This document shows positions 1 to 6,700 of a stretch of DNA of 9,943 nucleotides, one piece after another; the first letter of the stretch is position 1; each line of letters opens with the position of its first letter. The notes beneath the pieces are model-generated. The model was not told the origin of the DNA. It made no database searches and was given only the letters and a program-made list of their open reading frames with translations. Location: positions 1 through 9,943 of the forward strand of contig DNNS01000679.1 of assembly GCA_003497555.1 (NCBI GenBank). The letters run 5' to 3'. The stretch is from Spirochaetia bacterium (GTDB lineage: Bacteria; Spirochaetota; UBA12135). The position numbers and the translations under genes are program-made.

Positions 1-39
1 AAATAAAACAACAAAACCCGCCCCTGCGGACTAAAGACG

Positions 40-67
40 CATACCCAAGAAAAAAAAATCATACCCA
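40..67. repeat. Direct repeat CATACCCA, 20-bp period
   Basis: CATACCCA occurs at 40-47 and again at 60-67. The copies start exactly 20 bp apart, about two helical turns, and are separated by a short spacer containing nine consecutive A. The rest of 1-99 shows no supported gene. The repeat could be a same-face protein-binding site or chance in a low-complexity stretch. The identity is seen directly; a regulatory role is inference. Confidence 0.4.
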
Positions 68-99
68 CTGAGCTCACAAATTCCCGCTTGTCATTTTTT

Positions 100-190
100 G
101 AAGTGGAAATTTGCGAAGCAGGTAATATACAACCTTTTCCAGAAAATGTATTTTTTTTCCCATTTTATGCATTTTTAAAAATTCCACTTC
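100..190. repeat. 9-bp inverted repeat flanking the promoter region
   Basis: GAAGTGGAA at 100-108 is exactly complementary to TTCCACTTC at 182-190, with 73 bases between the arms. The right arm falls in the spacer between the proposed -35 and -10 elements of the dehydrogenase promoter, and the left arm is about 100 bp upstream of the likely transcription start. This arrangement would suit a pair of operator half-sites. The intervening DNA is strongly AT-rich, and no U-tract follows the right arm, which argues against a terminator. The identity is seen; the function is inferred. Confidence 0.4.
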
Positions 191-200
191 GTCTTATAAT
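172..200 (+). promoter_or_regulatory. Probable sigma-70 promoter of the dehydrogenase operon
   Basis: A perfect TATAAT -10 box lies at 195-200. A weak -35 element (TTTTTA, 172-177; 3 of 6 consensus positions) sits 17 bp upstream. The DNA at about 147-180 is rich in T and A tracts, as in an UP element. Transcription would start near 207, leaving a leader of roughly 27 bases before the ATG at 234. The weak -35, with an inverted-repeat arm in the spacer, suggests activator dependence or repression. Confidence 0.55.
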
Positions 201-223
201 TAACTATATTTATAAAGCAGGTT

Positions 224-228
224 GGAGG
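224..228 (+). promoter_or_regulatory. Ribosome binding site deciding the dehydrogenase start
   Basis: GGAGG lies 5 bases before the ATG at 234. An in-frame TTG at 222 overlaps this site and cannot be served by it, so ATG 234 is the better start. Confidence 0.8.
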
Positions 229-233
229 ATTTT

Positions 234-1175
234 ATGAAATGCGCTTTTCTTGATAAAAACGGATTCAGTATCAGGGAATCGGAAATTCCCAGTCCCGGGA
301 CAAACGAGGTATTGATAAAAACCGCATCCTGCGGGATCTGCGAGGGAGATGTATTCCGTTACCGTACGATTACCGGCGGCGGATGCGAAGAACAAACTCC
401 TGTTCTGCTTGGGCACGAGGGAAGCGGGGTTGTTGTATCTTGCGGCCCGGGCGCAGAAAATTTAACTCCCGGGGATCCGGTATCTTCTCTTTGCGGCGCC
501 TATGCAGAATATTTTATTTCCGATTACCGTTTCCTGGCAAAACTGCCGGCGCAAATCTCTCCGGCTGAAGCTCTGGGTGAGCCGATAGCCTGCTGTATGC
601 ACGCTGCCGGAAGATTCGGCATCAAACCCGGCGACCGGGTGGCTGTAATCGGCTGCGGATATATGGGTTTAATCTGCCTTAATCTGGCAAATCTTATGGG
701 CGCAGCAGGCATTACAGCTTTTGATATTATTCCCTGGCGTCTGGAAGACGCAAAAAAAGCCGGGGCTTCGGAAACCGTCAACACTGCAAATCTTGCAACA
801 GAAAAAATTCCCGGAGCCGAAGAATATGATGTTGTAATTGAAGCAGCCGGAGTGCAGGCAGCAGTAGATGCAGCGTCAAGGCTGGTGCGCAAACATGGTA
901 TAATAAATTTAGTCGGTTATCACCAGTCGGAAGGCGGGCTTCGCACAATAAACATGAAGGAATGGAACTTTAAAAGCATTACGGTTGTTAACGGGCATGT
1001 ACGTAATGAATACGAAAAATGCCAGGCTATGAAAGCCGGCTTCAGACTAATAGCTGCAAAAAAACTGGTGATGAAAAATTATACCAGCGATTATGCTTTT
1101 ACCGATATCAAGCAGGCTTTTTCCGACTTGATCAGCCGCAAGCACGGCTTGTATAAAGCCAATCTGCTGTTTTAA
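234..1175 (+). CDS. Zinc-dependent medium-chain (alcohol/polyol-type) dehydrogenase, compact form
   Basis: This 313-residue cytosolic protein belongs to the zinc-type MDR superfamily, which oxidises alcohols or polyols with NAD(P). The GroES-like half carries C36 (in CGICEGD) and H61-E62 (in LLGHEGSG). E116 in the EPIAC segment matches the acidic position of sorbitol-dehydrogenase-like catalytic zinc sites. The Rossmann half has the glycine motif G140-x-G-x-x-G145, and D164 at the end of the second strand favours NAD over NADP. The lobe with four clustered cysteines that holds the structural zinc is missing: the chain goes from GDPVSSLCG directly into AYAEYF. That explains the length of 313 against the usual 340-350. 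About eleven cysteines is high. Translation starts at ATG 234 with a strong ribosome binding site. It is the first gene of a three-gene run, 20 bases before a solute-binding protein, so it may act on an imported sugar or polyol. The substrate cannot be named. Confidence 0.88.
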   Translation: MKCAFLDKNGFSIRESEIPSPGTNEVLIKTASCGICEGDVFRYRTITGGGCEEQTPVLLGHEGSGVVVSCGPGAENLTPGDPVSSLCGAYAEYFISDYRFLAKLPAQISPAEALGEPIACCMHAAGRFGIKPGDRVAVIGCGYMGLICLNLANLMGAAGITAFDIIPWRLEDAKKAGASETVNTANLATEKIPGAEEYDVVIEAAGVQAAVDAASRLVRKHGIINLVGYHQSEGGLRTINMKEWNFKSITVVNGHVRNEYEKCQAMKAGFRLIAAKKLVMKNYTSDYAFTDIKQAFSDLISRKHGLYKANLLF

Positions 1176-1182
1176 ACGCCAA

Positions 1183-1188
1183 GAGGAG
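1183..1188 (+). promoter_or_regulatory. Ribosome binding site of the solute-binding protein gene
   Basis: GAGGAG lies 7 bases before the ATG at 1196, inside the 20-base gap after the dehydrogenase stop. It supports this start and independent, efficient translation of the second cistron. Confidence 0.75.
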
Positions 1189-1195
1189 TGTATTT

Positions 1196-2494
1196 ATGAA
1201 AAAAACAAATAAAATTATTCTTACGGTTTTATCCGTTTTAATATTCGCAAGCTGTACCCAAAAGAAACAGCAGCAGGTTATTATCAGATTCATGAATCTG
1301 GAAAGTTCCCAGCAGCAGCTTAAAATCATGAATCTGATTATCCGCAGATTTGAAAAAGAAAATCCGGATATAAAAATCATGCCTATTACCGGTTTTAAAC
1401 CGGAAAAAGTTTTAGCCACGCTTTCCTCCGGAACAGGAGTGGATGTTTTTCACTGGAATAATATTGCCGAACTGGTTGATAAAAATACCATTGTTGAGCT
1501 TAACGGTTTTTTAAAAGAAAGTTCAGCAGATATCGGCCGTTTTCATCCGGCGGCAGTGCGGGATTTTACCTATTATAAAAAACTCTACGGCCTGCCCATT
1601 CAGATTTTTTCCCACGCTGTTGCTTTTAATAAAAATCTGCTGGAAAACCACGGAATTCCGCTTCCCGGCAAAGGCTGGGACTGGAATGATTTTTACCGCC
1701 TGGCCCTGCAGATGAAAAAAGCCGGAAAACCCGGGGAAAATTCCTCAACTTCACTTTTCAGTATTCAATCGCTTCCGCTGCAGGCCGTACTGGCCAGTTT
1801 TGGGATAAATGGGCCGATTTCTGAAAAATCCGGAAAGATCGACGAAACCAGGCGTAATAAATTAATCGACATTTATACGCTTTATCAGAAATTCTGCCTG
1901 GAAATACTCCCCGCTCCCGAAGAAATTGAAGAATTTTCAGGAGGCGGAGTCTCGTCGGTACTTGCCATGTTCTCCATGGAGAGAGCTTTTTTACAGCAGG
2001 CTCCGGCCTGGCTGCTGCCTGATCTTCTGCAAATTAAAAATTTCAACTGGGACGTGATTGAAATGCCTAACAGCAGACGCGGAGCCCCCTATTACAGTTA
2101 TCACGGTTCAGCCGCCCTCTGCCTGGCCGGGATTTCTAAAAATAAAAACGCCGCTTTCCGATTTATGGAATATTATACCCGAACCGCCAGCCAGAAAATT
2201 TACGGCTCAGGCAAAAATGGTATTCCGGCCAATACCCAAGCTGCACAGCAGACATTTATAAAACCGCCGCAGAATATTTCCGTGTACCTTGACGTGCTTG
2301 ATAATAATAATTTCAGTCAGCCGCGCCTGCAGTTTCAAAGAGAATATTCAGATCGCAGCAAGGAATTTATGCATGATTTTTTAAAAGGCAAAATCACTCC
2401 GGATGCGTATCTGAAAAAAATCGAAAATACCGCACGGGAAATCCTGAAGCCGTATCCGGAAGAATTTCTTGACTGTAATATTTTATTTGAATAA
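1196..2494 (+). CDS. ABC transporter family-1 extracellular solute-binding lipoprotein
   Basis: This 432-residue protein would capture a solute, probably a sugar or oligosaccharide, in the periplasm for an ABC importer. It begins with a lysine-bearing n-region, a hydrophobic core and FASC ending at C20, a lipidation site. Phenylalanine at -3 makes the lipobox looser than the enterobacterial consensus but acceptable in spirochaete-like rules. The mature part follows the family-1 pattern: a first beta-alpha unit with a helix ending in FEKENPDIK (about 52-60), a GVDVFHW segment (81-87), YGLPIQIFSHAVAFNKNLL (131-149) and GWDWNDF (160-166). Its length is normal for the family. It lies 20 bases after the dehydrogenase and 13 bases before the HemW-like gene, evidently in one operon. 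No permease or ATPase gene is in the window, so it must work with components encoded elsewhere or have become a sensor. The family is clear from pattern; the ligand is unknown. Confidence 0.85.
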   Translation: MKKTNKIILTVLSVLIFASCTQKKQQQVIIRFMNLESSQQQLKIMNLIIRRFEKENPDIKIMPITGFKPEKVLATLSSGTGVDVFHWNNIAELVDKNTIVELNGFLKESSADIGRFHPAAVRDFTYYKKLYGLPIQIFSHAVAFNKNLLENHGIPLPGKGWDWNDFYRLALQMKKAGKPGENSSTSLFSIQSLPLQAVLASFGINGPISEKSGKIDETRRNKLIDIYTLYQKFCLEILPAPEEIEEFSGGGVSSVLAMFSMERAFLQQAPAWLLPDLLQIKNFNWDVIEMPNSRRGAPYYSYHGSAALCLAGISKNKNAAFRFMEYYTRTASQKIYGSGKNGIPANTQAAQQTFIKPPQNISVYLDVLDNNNFSQPRLQFQREYSDRSKEFMHDFLKGKITPDAYLKKIENTAREILKPYPEEFLDCNILFE

Positions 2495-2507
2495 ACTTCA
2501 AGCCGCC

Positions 2508-3629
2508 ATGACCAAGACTGCAGGAATTGATAAAATCTATATTCATTTCCCTTTCTGCCGTGAACTATGCGGGTATTGTGATTTTTTCTCCAGAGAACGG
2601 AATACCTGCCGCGGATTCATAAAAAAATTTCCGGATTTAATATCCGGCGAATATTCTTTATATAAAGACATTTGCCGGACCGGACTTTCCACTCTTTATT
2701 TCGGCGGAGGCACGCCTTTAGCCGCCGGTTATGCCGGCTTACAGTCGGTTTTTTCCATTTTTAAAAATATTTTACATAAAAATACGGAAATCACCCTGGA
2801 AACCAATCCGCTTTTTAACGAAGGCGCAGCCAGATCTGACTGGGAAAACCTGCTTGCTAAAATTCCCAAACTCCGCATCAGCGCCGGCATTCAGTCTTTT
2901 GACTTAAGTGAACTTGAGCATCTCGGCAGAAATAAAATTCCGGATCCTGCATTCCTTGATTTTCTTAAAAAAAACGCTTCGGAATTATCGCTTGATTTTA
3001 TTTTTGCTTCCGGTTCCAAAAGATTATTGTCGCTGAAAAAAGATATTATAAAAGCGCTTGCGCTTAAACCGGCGCATCTGTCTTTTTACGGATTAGAAGG
3101 ATCAAGGCTGCATTCTACCGCATCCGAAAAAGATTTTCTTTCCCAGTACCGTTATATTATTACTACGCTGAAAAAATCCGGTTACCGGCAGTATGAAATT
3201 TCCAATTTTTCCCTGCCCGGGCACGAATGCCGGCATAATCTGAATTACTGGCAGAACGGGCATTATTTAGGGCTGGGTCCGGGCGCCTGCGGCTACATTC
3301 ATAAAGACGGGAAGGATATTCGCTATTCCAATCACCGGAATTTTTCTCTTTATCAAAAATGCCTGCAGGAAGGTAAAATGCCCTGGGCCCGCAGAGAAAC
3401 AATCAATAGTAAAACCAGAGAATTTGAATTTTTATTTCTGGCTCTGCGCACCGGAAGCGGCATTAGCCTGAAAAAATATCGCAGCATTTTTAAAGATGAT
3501 TTTTTCAGAAAATATGTTTTATTTATAAAAAAACATACAAAATTTCTGATTATAGACCGGGACAGAATATGCCTAAATTTCAGGGGCTTGTGTTTGTATA
3601 ACGAAATTGCATCCGATTTATATATATAG
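2508..3629 (+). CDS. hemW: HemW-like radical SAM protein (coproporphyrinogen oxidase-like)
   Basis: HemW proteins are cytosolic radical SAM enzymes of the HemN family that act as heme chaperones rather than coproporphyrinogen oxidases. Taken from ATG 2508 the protein has 373 residues, normal for HemW. The 4Fe-4S site is C17-x3-C21-x2-C24 followed by D-F, the HemW form and not the CGC of true HemN. GGGTP (66-70) is the SAM-contacting motif. ETNP (98-101), GIQSF (127-131), YEISNF (229-234) and the HNxxYW heme-binding motif HNLNYW (243-248) follow in order, and the C-terminal domain is complete. Two positions depart from the pattern I know: GPGACG (257-262) has Cys where His is usual, and the usual GLPGQT stretch reads FASGSKR (166-172). 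ATG 2508 lacks a clear ribosome binding site. An in-frame TTG at 2469 has GGAAG six bases upstream and would overlap the previous gene by 26 bases, giving 386 residues. I prefer 2508 because HemW begins close to the cysteine motif. Confidence 0.82.
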   Translation: MTKTAGIDKIYIHFPFCRELCGYCDFFSRERNTCRGFIKKFPDLISGEYSLYKDICRTGLSTLYFGGGTPLAAGYAGLQSVFSIFKNILHKNTEITLETNPLFNEGAARSDWENLLAKIPKLRISAGIQSFDLSELEHLGRNKIPDPAFLDFLKKNASELSLDFIFASGSKRLLSLKKDIIKALALKPAHLSFYGLEGSRLHSTASEKDFLSQYRYIITTLKKSGYRQYEISNFSLPGHECRHNLNYWQNGHYLGLGPGACGYIHKDGKDIRYSNHRNFSLYQKCLQEGKMPWARRETINSKTREFEFLFLALRTGSGISLKKYRSIFKDDFFRKYVLFIKKHTKFLIIDRDRICLNFRGLCLYNEIASDLYI

Positions 3630-3776
3630 GCCGACAGGGAAAACTTTTTATACAGATATAAATGCCATTTTTACAGCAAAAAAAACGACGCAGGCAAAAG
3701 ATCCGGGGTTTTTCCGGGCGCCCTGTAATCTTGTTCCGGCGCAGGGTTGCATGACTTGCAATAAAATCACAAATAA

Positions 3777-6700
3777 TCAAAAACCGAAAATTTTAATATT
3801 GGTTGATAAAATATGCTGATGCCCAAGACTGTTAAACTGCAGGCCGAAAATATTCATGGGCAGAAATGCGTAATCCAGAAACAGCTGAATTTTTAAAAAC
3901 TGAAAACGCATGGGAATAAAAATTCCGCCTCCGATGGAAAGCGGAGCAGTTTCCTCTCTTCCCAGACGGTAGCCGGTGCGTAAATTAACCACTCCGAAAA
4001 GATTATATTTGGCTCCCAAATGCCATACAGCCGAATTATCCCGAATATTAAAGGTATTTCCGGCGGCCGTTACCAGCCCGGGTAAAATTTTTACCGCTAA
4101 TTCCGTATGAATCTGCAATGGCTGAGACGATTTTTCCGTAATATAGCGCACCGGATTACCGATATTTTTTATCATCACGCTCCCGAAAAGATTGGCGCGG
4201 GTACGAAGGAATTCCTCATTCTGCCTTATTACCCTGTCCCTGAACGCATCATCCGATTTATTCTGCTCCCTGTCCTTGCGGGCGGTTATATTTTTCAGGG
4301 CGGCAAGCAGCATTACTATTTCGCGGTCCCTGCCGTCGCCTGCAATTTTTTCATATTCGGCAATAATAATTTTTTTATAGGAATTTTTCTTCATACGGAT
4401 GCTTTCGCGTACGGCTTCGTCAATAATAATTTTGTCCGATTCGTCAAGCGAATCAATTTTTGCATAATATTCAGCCAGGGCGGGATAATTGGATGCGGCA
4501 TACCAGCGCAGTTTTTTATCTATTTCCGAAAAACGCATGTTATATACAGCCTCGATTTCCGAAAAACGTTTTTTCTGTTCAATTTTCATTTTTTCCAGAT
4601 TGATGAGCTCGGCTTCGCGCTTGAGGCCGGCATCCATATCTTCAATGGTTTTGGAAAAAAGCACGCGCTTTTTCTGAACCTTTTCCATGCGCAGATTGAA
4701 AATAGCGTTTATGTTTCCCTGGTAGCGAAGCTCTTTTAAATTCAGGGTGAAATTATAGCGCAGCAGCAGACGCGCATCGTTATAATCCATATTTTCTTTT
4801 TTTAAATCATTCGCCAGAACCGAAATTTTATCGATATTCTGCCGGATTTTTTTTTCTTTTTCCTCACGGGTGAGATTTTTATCCTGGCGGATGCGCTCCA
4901 TTTCAGCTTGTTTCCCGGCAATTTGATTGGTCAGCTCATTAATTTTGACATTATGCGCATCGTCAATCTGTTTCAGATCTGCTGATTTTTTCCGGAACAG
5001 ACCGGTTTCATTTGAACCGGCAACATTAAGAGATGCCAGTTTTTTTTCAAGCAGGTCGCCGGTTCCGGCTATAAGCTCCATTTCCGTTTTTTGCCTCTCG
5101 CGGTCTATTTCCTCAATCCGTTCTTTTTGCCCGGTTATCTGAGCGGTAATTTTTTCAGTTTCCCCGCTATCTGCAGATTCCGCGTTTTTCCCTCCCAGGG
5201 CGCGTTTACGCCGTAAAAAGGTATTGCGTTTTGAGACCAGTTCATCAATGGCAATTTGTACCGCTTCTTTTTTGGCTGCTGTTTCCAGATCAAGTTCATC
5301 CAGGCGGTTCAGTTCCTCAACCAGCACATTATTATAAATACTTTCATGAACCTGCTGCCTGACGGTTTCACTTGCAATCTGCTTTATATAATTGGAATTA
5401 ACCAGCGATGCAAGCCTGGTTTCCTCTTCCTCGATATCATGTATTGCCAATTCAATTTTTCCGGTTTCTGAAGCAAAAAAAGCTTCCGCCTGTTTTTTTT
5501 CCTTTTCCCGGGCAGCCAGGGTTGTTTCAATCTGCCTGATCTCAATATTGATTTTTTCCAGTTTTTTCCGGGTTTCAGGATTATTTTCCTTTTTCTGCAG
5601 CAGGTTTTCCGGACAATCAAACCCCAAAGCCGCCGACAGTTCGTTTATTCGGCGGCTTAAATCGCCGGCCATTCGCTCCTGTTCGGCAAGCTGTTCCCGT
5701 TTTTTTGCGGTTTCCCCGGACAAAGCCAAAATTTTTTTTTCCAGTTCGGATTTGGATTTCAGCAGTTCGGTCTGCAGCTCAAGTTCCGCTGCGGTTTTAT
5801 TTTTTTTCCCGGTCAGATCAGAAATTTGTTTTTCCTGCGCGCTGTATTCGTTGGAACAGGCAAGCAGATTGGAACGCGCGGAAAAATATACATGGGAAAA
5901 TTCTTCAACCAGAGCGGCGGTTGTTTCCTGATTGCTGCGCAGCCCGCCGAGGAGAGCTGCCTTATCAAGTATTCCTGAAAAAAGCAGACTTTTCCCGGCC
6001 GCGTCGCCGGCATCCATATCCGCATAGGGGTTATCAGGAGAAATTTTTGTCTTTTTATCCGCTGCCGACGCAATCTCTTCATAAAATTTACGTTCGCGGC
6101 TGATTGCTTCCATATCCGGCAGGACAGAAGTGTCATAAAGATAAAATTTTTGTGCGGCTGATAATGAGTCTTTTTTCTGCTGCTGCAGCATCTGTTCGCG
6201 TTCAAGAGCGGAGCGCGTCTGCGCCAGCTGGTATTCAAGGCGGATTACCGCATCGATATTCTGTCCGATTTTCCGGCGGGATTCGCGGGTAAGCCGCCGC
6301 AGTTCAATTTCCCTTTCGTATTCAAGTTTTTCACCCTTGTTCATATATTCCATTTTTCTTTCGTCAAAAAATTTTTCCAGCATATCGGAATAATAATCAA
6401 GCATGGCCTGGCGTCCGGAATTAAAAAGCAGTTCTTCTTTGGCGTTTTGCGCCTGCAGGTTGGAATAAATTTTGGTTTTTTCAAAACGCAGAAATTGTTC
6501 ACGGCTGCGGCCGGCAAGAACAGATTCCATTGATTTTTCCAGCCCGGAGGCAGCGGCTTTTTCCAGGGCGGAAATTTCTTTCCCGAGTTTTTTAATTTCC
6601 TGATCAAGGGCTGAAGCTTTTTTTTCAGCAGTTTTTTTTATAAAATCGGTTTTTTCCCTGTAAGCATTTTCATAGCGTATGATTTCCGCTTCCTCCCGGG

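Noticed and set aside
1..62. Short - strand frame starting at ATG 60-62 and open to the left edge
   Set aside because: Only about 20 codons are visible, starting with a homopolymer-driven Phe run, without a ribosome binding site. The edge prevents any test.
222..233. TTG 222 as start of the dehydrogenase
   Set aside because: The TTG overlaps the GGAGG that serves ATG 234, and the family begins with the M-K-x-A segment found at 234.
3703..3717. CCGG..CCGG hairpin in the convergent gap as a terminator
   Set aside because: The stem is only 4 bp with a 7-base loop. On the - strand it is followed by ATCTTTT, which is suggestive but too weak to call. The CCCTG/CAGGG pairing at about 3721-3756 is also short and has no U-tract.
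3607..3819. 70-residue frame on + across the convergent gap
   Set aside because: It overlaps the ends of both flanking genes, lacks a ribosome binding site and family resemblance, and has low-complexity content.
4107..4739. 210-residue open frame on + opposite the 3' part of the barrel gene
   Set aside because: Shadow frame rich in Phe and Ile from the antisense of Asn/Lys codons. It overlaps a convincingly coding - strand gene and has no start context.
5392..5931. 179-residue open frame on + antisense to the coiled coil
   Set aside because: Its Ser/Phe-rich composition is exactly the complement of Lys/Glu codons on the - strand, it has no ribosome binding site and no recognisable motif, and the - frame is a clear protein.
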